Under the pieces are notes generated by a model. The model worked only from the letters and a program-made list of their open reading frames with translations, was not told where the DNA came from and did no database searches. From the NCBI GenBank assembly GCA_959023295.1, contig CAUFBM010000007.1, forward strand, positions 57,170 to 121,169: a stretch of 64,000 nucleotides of DNA. The letters run 5' to 3'. Source of the stretch: an uncultured Collinsella sp. GTDB lineage: Bacteria > Actinomycetota > Coriobacteriia > Coriobacteriales > Coriobacteriaceae. Position 1 is the first letter of the stretch; each line of letters starts with the position of its first letter. Position numbers and translations under genes: made by a program. Positions 42,945 through 51,849 of the stretch are shown piece after piece.

Positions 42945-44020
42945 TAGAGGTCTCCTCCCTTAAACGGCAATCCCTGTTCGGCCGCGCGCAGGATTCGTTC
43001 GTCGATCTGAGAGCGCACGATGTCGTTGGTGGCGACCCAGGCGGCAAAGCTGGCGTTGTCGGGCGCGCCTAGGCCCTCCTGCAGCACCGGCGTCGCCTCG
43101 GACAGGGCAAGGACAAGCTCATCGGTGGAGCCCGGACCTACGTTGACGCGGGCATAGATGCCATCGGGAAACTCGGTTTGGAAGTAGAGTGCTTCGGCTG
43201 CGTGCGGGCATGAGCGCACCAGGATGCGCAGGTAGTGCTCGGCGCCCTCGTAATCCAGTTCGCGCCAGGCTGCGCTCATCAGTGCGATGAGCGTCCACGG
43301 GTCCAAGTCGCGCTCTGCGTCCTTGGGACGGCGGCGCAGCGGCGTGTTGGCAAGATAGGGTACGGAGTGGGCGGAACGAAAACGCTTGAGCTCCTCGGCA
43401 GGGTATTCGAGCTTTGCCATGGCAAGCATCGCGGTATGGCGGACGCCAGCGGGGTCGTTGGGCGCAAAGTCCAGGCTGCGATTCGCGGCATCCAGCGACA
43501 TGCGGTAGCGGCCGCTAATGAGCGCGCGCGATGCCAAGGCGGCAAGCCAGCGCAGGTAGGGACGGCGGGTCAGGTCGCCTGCGGCCTCACGCTCGTAGGG
43601 GTCCTGTGCCGAGGCAATCTTGAGCGCCAGGTCGTGCTCCACCTCGTCGCACTTGGACACCAGATACTGTACGTATTCCTCGTTGGATTCGGCGGTGAGC
43701 GCCGTCAGCATGCGCTGGGCATCCCAGTTGGCCGGATCGAGCGCGGCTGCCTCGCGGAGCATGTTCTCGGCAGCTGCCTCTTCCTGCTCTGCCTGGGTAT
43801 CGTCAGGGATAAAGGGAATGCGGTAATCGACGGCCTCGACCACCTTGGCAATGAGGTGCCCGGCGCGGTCGCGGTCGTGCACGATGAGCGGTGCGGGGTT
43901 GCGGGTGAATTGTTCCATCAGACGCTCTACGGCGGCAGCGTCGGTGAGCGGGATATTGTCGCGGCGCAAGGCCTCAAGAACGAGGCGATGGCAATCCTCT
44001 TGAATGGGATCGAATGCCAT
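42944..44020 (-). CDS. Helical-repeat protein, paralogue A
   Basis: 358 residues with TPR-like helical repeats (YRMSLDAANRSLDFAPNDPAGVRHTAMLAMAKLEYP; LDYEGAEHYLRILVRSCPHAAEALY). Start ATG 44020 follows AGGAGGCCCC, a near-ideal ribosome site; an in-frame ATG at 44050 lies before it. Coupled to paralogue B by a TAATG overlap. No recognised domain outside the repeats. Such proteins usually hold other proteins together; the link to MurT-GatD is only positional. Confidence 0.78.
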   Translation of the reverse strand: MAFDPIQEDCHRLVLEALRRDNIPLTDAAAVERLMEQFTRNPAPLIVHDRDRAGHLIAKVVEAVDYRIPFIPDDTQAEQEEAAAENMLREAAALDPANWDAQRMLTALTAESNEEYVQYLVSKCDEVEHDLALKIASAQDPYEREAAGDLTRRPYLRWLAALASRALISGRYRMSLDAANRSLDFAPNDPAGVRHTAMLAMAKLEYPAEELKRFRSAHSVPYLANTPLRRRPKDAERDLDPWTLIALMSAAWRELDYEGAEHYLRILVRSCPHAAEALYFQTEFPDGIYARVNVGPGSTDELVLALSEATPVLQEGLGAPDNASFAAWVATNDIVRSQIDERILRAAEQGLPFKGGDL

Positions 44021-44050
44021 GGGGCCTCCTTTGCTGCGGTTAGGGTTCAA

Positions 44051-44520
44051 ATGTTTCTATATAAAATTCTAGTTTACCCGCATGTGGCGCACCGGGGGTG
44101 CCGCACTTGGACTTGCACCTTTGCACCACGAAGACGGATGTCGCACAAATGTCGGCACCTTGGACGACCGAGTGGTATCACGGTGCCGCAAACGGTCGAT
44201 TTTTGGCGGCGAACGGTGCATATTTTGGAGGGGCACAGTCCTGCCCAGGATATGTAGTCAACCTTGATAAAACGTTTGCCCAGCTTGGGAGTATGAATGC
44301 CGCACAAGGGTCTTCAGGGATAGAAAAAACGTTTCATCATTGGCGGCTTTAGGTGAATAACTGACCAACCAGAACGGTAAAATAGTGTTTGTCTGAGCGT
44401 TGAGACGTTTAGACATCGCGCATTGTCATCGCCGGCAACGCGCAAAACGGTCCTAACGGAGCCAATCGGGTGCTCCGTTATATACGCAAGTCTAAGAGGG
44501 GCTTGTTTAGGAGGCACAGT
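44051..44520. promoter_or_regulatory. 470-bp control region before the alcohol dehydrogenase
   Basis: No gene. Two identical palindromic octamers AAACGTTT, at 44270-44277 and 44327-44334 (57 bp apart), lie in front of the dehydrogenase, and GTTTAGACATCG-type AT-richer patches follow. Octamers of this kind can be regulator half-sites; no promoter can be fixed. A GGAGCC..GCTCC stem lies near 44458-44477. Confidence 0.4.
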
Positions 44521-45744
44521 ATGGGACGTTTTACCAATCCTCGCGATCTGTACTTTGGTGAGGGCGCTCGCCACGAGGTGAAGAACCTCAAGGGCAAGAA
44601 GGCCATCATCGTTTCTGGCGGCAGCTCTATGCGCCGCGGCGGGTTCCTACAGGACGTCGAGAACGACCTTAAGGAAGGCGGTTTCGAGGTCAAGCTGTTC
44701 GAGGGCGTCGAGTCCGACCCGTCCATCGAGACGGTCATGAAGGGCGCCGAGGCCATGCGCGAGTTCGAGCCCGACTGGATTATCGCCATCGGTGGCGGCT
44801 CGCCCATCGATGCCGCTAAGGCCATGTGGGTCTTCTACGAGTATCCCGAGGAGTCCTTCGATAACATCATCCAGCCGTTCAGCTTCCCGGAGCTGCGTCA
44901 GAAGGCTCATTTCTGCGCCATCTCCTCTACCTCCGGCACCGCTACCGAGGTCACCGCGTTCTCCGTCATTACCGACTACGCCAAGGGCATCAAGTACCCG
45001 CTGGCCGACTTCAACATCACCCCTGATGTCGCCATCGTCGACCCCGAGCTCACCTACACCATGCCCGCCAAGCTGTGCGCTCACACCGGCATGGATGCTC
45101 TGACCCACTGCATGGAGGCCTACGTTTCCACCTGCGCCTCTATGTTCACCGACGCCAACGCCCTGCACGGCATCCGCGAGATCGTCGAGTGGCTGCCCAA
45201 GTCCTATGCTGGCGACCATGAGGCCCGTCAGCACATGCACGAGGCTCAGTGCATCGCCGGTATCGCCTTCTCCTCGGGCCTGCTCGGCATCGTTCACTCC
45301 ATGGCTCACAAGACCGGTGCTGCCTTCGAGAACGGCCACATCATCCACGGTGCCGCTAACGCCATGTACCTGGGCAAGGTTATCCAGTGGAACTCCAAGG
45401 ACCCGCGTGCTGCCGAGCGTTACGCTTACGTGGCCAAGGAGATCCTGCACCTTCCCGGCGAGACCAACGAGGAGCTCATCGCTGCGCTCGTCCAGAAGAT
45501 CCGCGACCTCAACGACCAGCTCAACATTCCGCAGTCCATCAAGGATTACGCGAATGGTGGCGTGAAGGTCGACGCCGAGAACCCGCAGATGGTTTCCGAG
45601 GAGGAGTTCCTCGCCAAGCTCCCCGAGATCGCCGCGAACGCCGAGCAGGACGCCTGCACGCCCGAGAACCCGCGTGAGACCAAGGCTGCCGACTTCGAGA
45701 AGATTCTCAAGGCCTGCTACTACGACACCGACATCGATTTCTAA
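44521..45744 (+). CDS. Iron-containing alcohol dehydrogenase
   Basis: 407 residues of the group III (iron-dependent) family, akin to the ADH half of AdhE. The NAD site IAIGGGSPIDAAK, the GTATEVTAFSVI stretch, and metal ligands in DPELT, GMDALTHCME and VHSMAHKTGA..HGAANA are visible. It interconverts an aldehyde and alcohol with NAD(P)H, disposing of reducing power in fermentation. ATG 44521 follows AGGAGG by 7 bases. First of three Fe/Zn-ADH-superfamily genes in a row, each with its own terminator or spacer. Confidence 0.93.
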   Translation: MGRFTNPRDLYFGEGARHEVKNLKGKKAIIVSGGSSMRRGGFLQDVENDLKEGGFEVKLFEGVESDPSIETVMKGAEAMREFEPDWIIAIGGGSPIDAAKAMWVFYEYPEESFDNIIQPFSFPELRQKAHFCAISSTSGTATEVTAFSVITDYAKGIKYPLADFNITPDVAIVDPELTYTMPAKLCAHTGMDALTHCMEAYVSTCASMFTDANALHGIREIVEWLPKSYAGDHEARQHMHEAQCIAGIAFSSGLLGIVHSMAHKTGAAFENGHIIHGAANAMYLGKVIQWNSKDPRAAERYAYVAKEILHLPGETNEELIAALVQKIRDLNDQLNIPQSIKDYANGGVKVDAENPQMVSEEEFLAKLPEIAANAEQDACTPENPRETKAADFEKILKACYYDTDIDF

Positions 45745-45766
45745 TCGACTCTTGTTATCGTAACGA

Positions 45767-45805
45767 GGGGCTCCGCACGTATCTGTACGGAGCCCCTTTC
45801 TTTTT
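45767..45805 (+). terminator. Terminator after the alcohol dehydrogenase
   Basis: Stem GGGGCTCCG / CGGAGCCCC with loop and a T-rich tail (45797-45810). Confidence 0.88.
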
Positions 45806-45826
45806 CTTTTAGAGAATGGGATAGTT

Positions 45827-46927
45827 ATGGCTGCAATTTTCAATAGCCCCAGCAAGTACATCCAGGGTCCGGACGAGCTCGCCAAGCTCGGCTCCTATGT
45901 CGAGCCGCTCGGCGCTAAGGCCCTCGTCGTCGTGACGCCTTCGGGCAAGAAGCGCGTCGGTGCCAAGATCGAGGGCGGTTTTGCCGAGGCTAAGGCCGAG
46001 CTGCTGTTTGAGGACTTTAACGGCGAGTGCTCCAAGGGCGAGGTCGATCGCCTGGTCGCGCTCGCTCGCGACAACGGTTGCGACATCATCGTCGGCGTCG
46101 GTGGCGGCAAGATCCTCGACACCGCGAAGGCCGTCGCCTATTACCTGGAGTCCCCGGTTATCATTTGCCCCACCATTGCTTCGACCGATGCCCCATGTTC
46201 GGCGCTTTCGGTGCTCTACACCGACGATGGCCAGTTCGATAAATATCTCTTCCTTAAGGCAAACCCCAACATTGTCCTGATGGATACGACGGTTATCGCG
46301 GCGAGCCCGGTGCGCCTGACGGTTTCCGGTATGGGCGATGCGCTCGCAACCTACTTTGAGGCCCAGGCGACGCATGATGCCGACGGTGGCACTTGCGCCG
46401 GCGGCAAGGGCGGAATGGCCGGCCTGGCGCTCGCCAAGCTCTGCTACGAGACGCTTATGGCCGATGGCGTCAAGGCCAAGGTCGCGCTGGAGAAGGGTGC
46501 GCTGACGCCTGCCGTCGAGCATATCATCGAGGCCAACACGCTGCTTTCGGGCATTGGCTTTGAGAGCTCGGGTCTTGCTGCTGCTCATGCCATCCACAAT
46601 GGCCTGACGATGCTGCCCGAGTGCCATGGCATGTATCACGGCGAGAAGGTCGCCTTTGGCACCATCGTCCAGCTGGTACTCGAAGATGCTCCGACTGAGA
46701 AACTCGAGGAAGTCTTGGGCTTCTGCATTGAGCTGGGCCTGCCGGTCACGATGAAGGAACTTGGCGTTGCCGAGCTTACGCGCGAGCAGGCCATGATTGT
46801 TGCCGAGGCCGCCTGCGCGCCCGATGACACCATGTGCAACATGCCGTTTGAGGTGACGCCCGAGATGGTCGCAAACGCCATTCTGGGTGCCGACGCACTG
46901 GGTCACTACTACCTCATGGATGAGTAA
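45827..46927 (+). CDS. gldA: Glycerol dehydrogenase, GldA-type
   Basis: 366 residues of the zinc-dependent GldA branch. NAD site VGVGGGKILDTAKA, TIASTDAPCSALSV, the metal Asp in MGDALATYFEA, and His in AAHAIHNGL and CHGMYHGEKVA are all present. Oxidises glycerol to dihydroxyacetone or runs in reverse. ATG 45827 has only a weak ribosome site (GGGATAG). Followed closely by a terminator and a second, shorter GldA-like gene, so a dihydroxyacetone kinase would be expected elsewhere in the genome. Confidence 0.93.
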   Translation: MAAIFNSPSKYIQGPDELAKLGSYVEPLGAKALVVVTPSGKKRVGAKIEGGFAEAKAELLFEDFNGECSKGEVDRLVALARDNGCDIIVGVGGGKILDTAKAVAYYLESPVIICPTIASTDAPCSALSVLYTDDGQFDKYLFLKANPNIVLMDTTVIAASPVRLTVSGMGDALATYFEAQATHDADGGTCAGGKGGMAGLALAKLCYETLMADGVKAKVALEKGALTPAVEHIIEANTLLSGIGFESSGLAAAHAIHNGLTMLPECHGMYHGEKVAFGTIVQLVLEDAPTEKLEEVLGFCIELGLPVTMKELGVAELTREQAMIVAEAACAPDDTMCNMPFEVTPEMVANAILGADALGHYYLMDE

Positions 46928-46940
46928 ATCACGCTAAAGA

Positions 46941-46975
46941 AGGGGCAAAGCCGGAAGATGGCTTTGCCCCTTTTT
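46941..46975 (+). terminator. Terminator after gldA
   Basis: 12-bp perfect stem AGGGGCAAAGCC / GGCTTTGCCCCT, 7-base loop, then T5. Confidence 0.92.
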
Positions 46976-46980
46976 GCTAT

Positions 46981-47043
46981 GGTGCAAAGTAACCTGTTCC
47001 AATGCACAAGTTGGTGCAGGGGGGGGACAGGTTGCTTTGCATC
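46981..47043. repeat. 63-bp imperfect palindrome with G8 run
   Basis: GGTGCAAAGTAACCTGTTCC (46981-47000) and GGGACAGGTTGCTTTGCATC (47024-47043) pair at 17 of 20 positions; the spacer ends in eight G (47019-47026). Sits between the two GldA-like genes, directly after the terminator. Resembles in style the GGGACAG palindromes elsewhere in the window. Confidence 0.75.
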
Positions 47044-47074
47044 AATCTTTGTTTGATGAAGGGCGGATTCTCGT

Positions 47075-48142
47075 ATGGCGCTTCCTATGGTTTATGGCGG
47101 TCCCGGCCGGTATGTTCAGGGGCCGGGCGAACTTTCGCGTCAGGGCAGGTATTTGTCATGGTTGGGCTGCGCTGCCTATGTCTTGTTTGACCAGGGCACC
47201 GAGGATCGGCTGTGCAGGCAGATCGTCGATGGATTTCTGGATGAAGATCTAAGCGAGCCGTTCTTTAAGATTTATAACGGTCCGTGTACGGAAGGGGCCG
47301 TTGTCGGAATGGCTCAGGAAGCCCAGGCCGAGTATTGCGACATGGTGGTGGGCATTGGCGGCGGCAAGATGCTCGATATCGCCAAGGCCGTTGCGTTTTA
47401 TGCCGAGCTGCCGTTGTGCGTATGCCCCACGGCGGCTTCGATGGACGGTCCGTGCAGCGCGATTTCGGTGCTGTATCACGAGGATGGGTCGTTCGACCGT
47501 TACCTGATGCTCGAGAAGAATCCAGACCTGGTCGTGGTCGATACCAACGTGGTCGCGGCGGCCCCACTGCGTATGACGGTCGCTGGTATGGGCGATGCGC
47601 TGGCAACGTACTTCGAGGCGCGTTCGTGCGCCGCGGCGCACGGCGCCAACGAGCACGGTGGCGCGCCGGGGCACTTGGCCCTGGTTGCGGCTCGTGCCTG
47701 CTACGACACACTTATGGAGTGCGGTGTCGCTGCCAAGCGCGATCTCAAAAAGGGCCGTATATCGCCGGCGGTTGAGCGCCTGATCGAGTGCAACATCCTG
47801 CTTTCGGGCGTTGGCTTTGAGAGCGGTGGCTTGGCGTTGGCGCATGCCATCGCCAACGGCCTGACGATTTTGCCCGAGTGCAAGGCTATGCACGGCGAGG
47901 CCGTGGCGTTTGGTCTGGTGGTCCAGCTTCGTCTGGAGCGTGCGCCCGAGCTTGAACAGGTGCTCGAGTTTTGTCAGCGCGTCGGTCTGCCGACGACGCT
48001 CGAGGAGCTGGGCCTTGGCGAGATTTCCGATGCCGACCTGATGAGCGTTGCGGATGCGGCCTTAAGAAACGAACGCAATATGGCCAACGAGCAGGCCAAG
48101 GTGACCAAGCAAAAGCTCGTCGAGCTCATGCGCGAGGCATAG
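47075..48142 (+). CDS. GldA-like dehydrogenase, second copy
   Basis: 355 residues, clearly paralogous to the preceding gene. It keeps VGIGGGKMLDIAKA, TAASMDGPCSAISV, MGDALATYFEA and LAHAIANGL but the second His region is shortened (CKAMHGEAVAFG lacks the Tyr-His of MYHGEKVA), and the first ~30 residues diverge (LSRQGRYLSWLGCAAYVLF). Substrate may differ from glycerol. ATG 47075 follows GAAGGGCGG. Tandem duplication followed by divergence is the likely origin. Confidence 0.88.
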   Translation: MALPMVYGGPGRYVQGPGELSRQGRYLSWLGCAAYVLFDQGTEDRLCRQIVDGFLDEDLSEPFFKIYNGPCTEGAVVGMAQEAQAEYCDMVVGIGGGKMLDIAKAVAFYAELPLCVCPTAASMDGPCSAISVLYHEDGSFDRYLMLEKNPDLVVVDTNVVAAAPLRMTVAGMGDALATYFEARSCAAAHGANEHGGAPGHLALVAARACYDTLMECGVAAKRDLKKGRISPAVERLIECNILLSGVGFESGGLALAHAIANGLTILPECKAMHGEAVAFGLVVQLRLERAPELEQVLEFCQRVGLPTTLEELGLGEISDADLMSVADAALRNERNMANEQAKVTKQKLVELMREA

Positions 48143-48293
48143 CTTGGCGCTTGATCGACCTTGTGCAATCGGGGCGGCGATAGGCCATAGGCTATTTGCC
48201 GCAAAGGTGCTCCGCGTGTAATTTGCCCGAGGCACGGGCCGATAGCGTATTATTATCTCTTGCTTGTTTGCACTGCTCAGGGAGGGGCCGCGC

Positions 48294-49547
48294 ATGGCGC
48301 AGGAACACGATCTGTTTGATGACATTATCGAGATCAGCAAGGGTTTCGACTTTCTTAAAAACCCGCTTGGCGGCGTGACCGACGCGCTCGATCCGTCGGC
48401 GCCGCAGTGGAATCCTGCCGACTACAAGGAGCGTCCGCGCGGCAACACGATTCCGTGTCTGACCTGCAAAAACGAAAAGAGCGGCTGCACTGCGTGCATG
48501 GACGTGTGCCCGGTCAACGCCATCGAGGTCGAGGAAGACGCCATCGAGATCCTCGATACCTGCCGCAAGTGCGGCCTGTGCGCTGCCGCCTGTCCGACTG
48601 AGGCGATTATTTCGCCGCGTCTGGCGCCCAAAAACCTTTACGACGACATTGTCTCGGCGGCTACGAGCCACGAGACCGCCTACGTTACCTGCACGCGTGC
48701 CCTTAAGCGCATGCCGCGCGAGAACGAGGTTGTTGTCGCCTGCGTGGGCGATATTACGGCCGAGACCTGGTTCTCGGTACTGGCGGACTATCCCAACGTG
48801 AGCGTGTACCTGCCACTGGGCGTGTGCGATAAGTGCCGCAACACCGGCGGTGAGGACATCCTGGGCGAGGCGATTGCGAAGGCCGAGGAGTGGGCCGGCA
48901 CGGGCATGGGTCTGGAGGTCGATCCCAAGAGCCTCAAATGTCATAAGCGCCGCGAGTACGAGCGCAAGGAGTACATGGAAAAGATCGCCCGCACCACGGG
49001 CCTTACCGTGACAAAGCTCAATCCGGCAACGGCGGCACTGGCCTCGGTGACGCAGAAGCTCAAAGCCCATCGCCATCAGATTACCCAGTTGGAGCGTACG
49101 CTCAACACCATGTGCGGCACCACGACGACCAAGCGTCGCCGTTCGCTCACGCACGGGCGGCAGCTGGTGCTCTCGACGCTGCAAAACCACCCCGAGCTTG
49201 CCCAGAACATGCGGGTGAGCACGCCGGAATGCGATTTTGACAAGTGCACGTCGTGTGGCGAGTGCGTCAACGTGTGCCCCACGTTTGCCTGCGATTTGGT
49301 GGGAAGCGGCCGCTTTGCACTGGAGTCCACGTATTGCCTAGGCTGCGGAGCCTGCGTCAAGGTGTGCCCCGAGCATGCGCTTAAGTTGGTTGAACATGAT
49401 GCATCCAACCTAGTCGTCGTCGATCCCGAGGCCGAGGAAAAGGCCGCCCAGAAGGCTAGGGCCCACGAAGAAGCCCAGAAGGTCAAGGCTGAGGCGAAGG
49501 CCAAGCTCGACAAGATGCTCGATCAGGTGGAGAAGCTCGCGGACTAG
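48294..49547 (+). CDS. Multi-cluster 4Fe-4S ferredoxin-type protein
   Basis: 417 residues with four Fe-S motifs: CLTCKNEKSGCTACMDVCP and CRKCGLCAAACP in the N-terminal third, CTSCGECVNVCP and CLGCGACVKVCP near the C-terminus. The middle (about 120-330) has a further CDKC and a basic helical stretch, function unknown; the last ~45 residues are a charged Ala/Lys/Glu helix. No signal peptide, so a cytoplasmic electron carrier or subunit of an oxidoreductase. ATG 48294 follows GGAGGGG. An upstream in-frame ATG at 48264 lacks a site. Its partner is not in view. Confidence 0.85.
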   Translation: MAQEHDLFDDIIEISKGFDFLKNPLGGVTDALDPSAPQWNPADYKERPRGNTIPCLTCKNEKSGCTACMDVCPVNAIEVEEDAIEILDTCRKCGLCAAACPTEAIISPRLAPKNLYDDIVSAATSHETAYVTCTRALKRMPRENEVVVACVGDITAETWFSVLADYPNVSVYLPLGVCDKCRNTGGEDILGEAIAKAEEWAGTGMGLEVDPKSLKCHKRREYERKEYMEKIARTTGLTVTKLNPATAALASVTQKLKAHRHQITQLERTLNTMCGTTTTKRRRSLTHGRQLVLSTLQNHPELAQNMRVSTPECDFDKCTSCGECVNVCPTFACDLVGSGRFALESTYCLGCGACVKVCPEHALKLVEHDASNLVVVDPEAEEKAAQKARAHEEAQKVKAEAKAKLDKMLDQVEKLAD

Positions 49548-49661
49548 TCAGCGACCCCTATCTCTGCTTCATTCGTGCCGCCGTGGCGTCCGGGTTAGCC
49601 CAGATGCTGCGGCGGCGCTATACTTATGCAGTTTGAAATGCTTGTACCAAAAGGAGCTGTC

Positions 49662-50738
49662 GTGTCCCTTTCCATCGGTATCGTGGGCCTGCCCAACGTG
49701 GGCAAGTCGACGCTGTTCACCGCGCTTACCAAAAAGACCGGCCTTGCCGCCAACTATCCGTTCGCCACGATCGACCCCAACGTGGGTATCGTCGATGTGC
49801 CCGATAGCCGTCTGCAAAAGCTCGCCGACATCGTTAACCCGGGTCGCATTGTGCCGGCGACGGTCGAGTTCGTCGACATCGCAGGTCTGGTGAAGGGCGC
49901 CAACGAGGGCGAGGGCTTGGGCAACCAGTTCCTGGCCAACATTCGCGAGACCGACGCCATCTGCGAGGTCGTGCGCTACTTTAAGGATCCCAACGTTATG
50001 CGCGAAGTGGGCCGCACCGGCGAGTTCGTCGATCCCGCCGGCGATGCCGACACCATCATGACCGAGCTCATCCTGGCCGACATGGGCACGCTCGAGAAGC
50101 AGCTGCCTAAGCTCGAGAAGGAGGCCAAGCGCGACAAGGAGCTCATGCCCAAGTTCGAGGTCGCCAAGCGCCTGCTCGCCTGGCTCAACGAGGGCAAGCG
50201 CGCCGCATCCATGGAGATGACCGACGAGGAGCGTGCTGCCGCCAAGGGCCTGTTCCTGCTCACCATGAAGCCCATCCTGTACGTGGCAAACGTGGACGAG
50301 GACATGCTCAACGAGGACCTGGCGCCCATCGATGGCGTCAAGCCGCTGCCCATCTGCGCCAAGATCGAGGCCGAGCTTTCCGAGCTCGATCCCGAGGACG
50401 CCGCCGACTACCTGGAGAGCCTGGGCTTGGAGCAGCCCGGCCTGGACGTGCTCGCGCAGGCGGCCTATAAGCTGCTCGGCCTGCAGTCGTTCTTTACGGC
50501 CGGCGAGATGGAGGTCAAGGCCTGGACGGTGCGTCAGGGTGCGACCGCTCCGCAGGCTGCCGGTGTCATCCACACCGACTTTGAGCGCGGCTTTATTAAG
50601 GCCGAGGTCATTGGCTATGACGACTACATCGAGCTCGGCGGAGAGCAGGGCGCCAAGGCCGCCGGCAAGCTGCGTATTGAGGGCAAGGACTATGTCATGG
50701 CCGATGGCGACGTCGTGCACTTCCGCTTTAACGTGTAA
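49662..50738 (+). CDS. ychF: Redox-regulated ATPase YchF
   Basis: Obg-family P-loop ATPase, 358 residues, which associates with ribosomes. G1 GLPNVGKST opens the protein; G3 DIAGLVKGA; the G4 site is NVDE in place of NKxD, which explains ATP over GTP use in this family. The C-terminal TGS-like domain (AWTVRQGATAPQAAGVIHTDFERGFIKAEV) is intact. The start is GTG 49662, 5 bases after AAAGGAG; an in-frame ATG at 49626 precedes that site. Confidence 0.97.
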   Translation: MSLSIGIVGLPNVGKSTLFTALTKKTGLAANYPFATIDPNVGIVDVPDSRLQKLADIVNPGRIVPATVEFVDIAGLVKGANEGEGLGNQFLANIRETDAICEVVRYFKDPNVMREVGRTGEFVDPAGDADTIMTELILADMGTLEKQLPKLEKEAKRDKELMPKFEVAKRLLAWLNEGKRAASMEMTDEERAAAKGLFLLTMKPILYVANVDEDMLNEDLAPIDGVKPLPICAKIEAELSELDPEDAADYLESLGLEQPGLDVLAQAAYKLLGLQSFFTAGEMEVKAWTVRQGATAPQAAGVIHTDFERGFIKAEVIGYDDYIELGGEQGAKAAGKLRIEGKDYVMADGDVVHFRFNV

Positions 50739-50749
50739 GGACGACGCAC

Positions 50750-51133
50750 ATGTTTAAATATGGCAAAAAAGCCGGCTACATGGGTATTGCGCTGCTCGTG
50801 CTTGCGGTGATTCCGCTGGTGGTCGCAGCGTGTGTTATCCCCAACATTGGTCCCGAGGTGGCAACAAAGTTTAATGCCACCGGCGAGGCGACGCGCTGGG
50901 GCAAGAGCTACGAGTTGCTGGCGCTGCCGGTGCTCAACTTGCTGCTGAGCGTGGCGACGTATTTTACGGCGGGACGCCAGGCAAAGAACAATGATGACTC
51001 CGCCGCCATGGCGCGCATCGTGTGCGAGCGCTACCTGCGCAACGGTTGCATCACGGGTGTGTTCCTCAACGTGGTCAACGTTTACTTTATGTACTCGGCG
51101 ATTACCGGAACGGGCTTTGGCCTTGGTTTCTAG
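50750..51133 (+). CDS. DUF1648-like small membrane protein
   Basis: 127 residues with three hydrophobic segments (ALLVLAVIPLVVAACVI; LLALPVLNLLLSVATYF; a weaker one near the end). The NIGPEVATKFNATGEATRWGKS stretch between the first two resembles the DUF1648/SdpI N-terminal domain. It starts 11 bases after ychF at ATG 50750 with AAGGACG. SdpI proteins give immunity to a secreted toxin, but this one lacks the C-terminal SdpI part, so I do not claim that role. Confidence 0.72.
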   Translation: MFKYGKKAGYMGIALLVLAVIPLVVAACVIPNIGPEVATKFNATGEATRWGKSYELLALPVLNLLLSVATYFTAGRQAKNNDDSAAMARIVCERYLRNGCITGVFLNVVNVYFMYSAITGTGFGLGF

Positions 51134-51142
51134 CTTGTCCTT

Positions 51143-51532
51143 TTAGGCAACGAGTCTGCACATATATTCAATGGCTGCTGCGAGGCCGCCGCTCGATCGT
51201 GGTTTAAAGACCATGTCGGCGGCGGCCTCGTTTTCGTATCCGGCGCCGCGAAGGGCGAGCGCGATACCGGCTTCCAGGAGAAGGGGCAGACCGCGTTGGC
51301 TGGTTGCGATTACGGCAGCCTGATTGAGCGAGCAGCTGTGCGCTTGGCATTGGATGGCAAGTTCACCTTGCGCCGGGCAAGGGACCAGAACGGCGGCGAC
51401 GCGACTTGATAGCAATGCAAATGCTGTGCGCTCATCGGGCGAAAGGCATTCAGCTTCAACAACGACGAGCTTGGGCGGTGCGCTGTTTGTGCGAAGCGTA
51501 GTTCGGTGCATGCGGACCGAAGAACCCGACAT
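51143..51532 (-). CDS. Unknown protein divergent from the XRE regulator
   Basis: 129 residues, start ATG 51532 with AGGAG 6 bases upstream. The sequence has hydrophobic strands (PPKLVVVEAECLSP, RVAAVLVPCP) and a helical C-terminus (SGGLAAAIEYMCRLVA) but no motif I know. Its 5' end faces the XRE gene across a perfect palindrome, so it is probably that regulator's target. Confidence 0.6.
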   Translation of the reverse strand: MSGSSVRMHRTTLRTNSAPPKLVVVEAECLSPDERTAFALLSSRVAAVLVPCPAQGELAIQCQAHSCSLNQAAVIATSQRGLPLLLEAGIALALRGAGYENEAAADMVFKPRSSGGLAAAIEYMCRLVA

Positions 51533-51554
51533 AGAAAACTCCTGTGTATTCGGC

Positions 51555-51580
51555 AAAACGTAAACTATAGTTTACGTTTT
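51555..51580. promoter_or_regulatory. Perfect 26-bp palindromic operator
   Basis: AAAACGTAAACTA followed by its exact complement, lying 23 bases from the start of the minus-strand gene and 29 bases from the XRE gene. TATAGT at its centre can be a -10 box in both directions, so a bound repressor would block both promoters. Confidence 0.75.
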
Positions 51581-51608
51581 TGTTCAGCTCCATTTCAAAC
51601 TCGGCTGC

Positions 51609-51827
51609 ATGGACGAACGTGCGAAACAGATTCTTGGCAAGCGAGTCGAGCAGACGCGCAAGGACCTTGGTATCTCCAAGGTCGATTTTTGTGTGGCAGC
51701 AGGAATCAGCCGTCCCTATCTCGACAGAATCGAAGATGGGACGGCAAATTTTACGCTCAAGGTTCTATTTAAGATCGCGCCCGCACTCGGCATGACGGTG
51801 TCAGAGCTTCTCGAGGGGATCGAATAG
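51609..51827 (+). CDS. Small XRE-family transcriptional regulator
   Basis: 72 residues, almost wholly a Cro/C1-type helix-turn-helix: VEQTRKDLGISKVDFCVAAGISRPYLDRIEDGTANFTLKVLFKIA. It has no sensing domain. No ribosome site is visible before ATG 51609. Its likely binding site is the palindrome at 51555-51580, from which it would control itself and the divergent gene. Confidence 0.85.
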   Translation: MDERAKQILGKRVEQTRKDLGISKVDFCVAAGISRPYLDRIEDGTANFTLKVLFKIAPALGMTVSELLEGIE

Positions 51828-51849
51828 GGGATACCCGTCGATAACTGTA

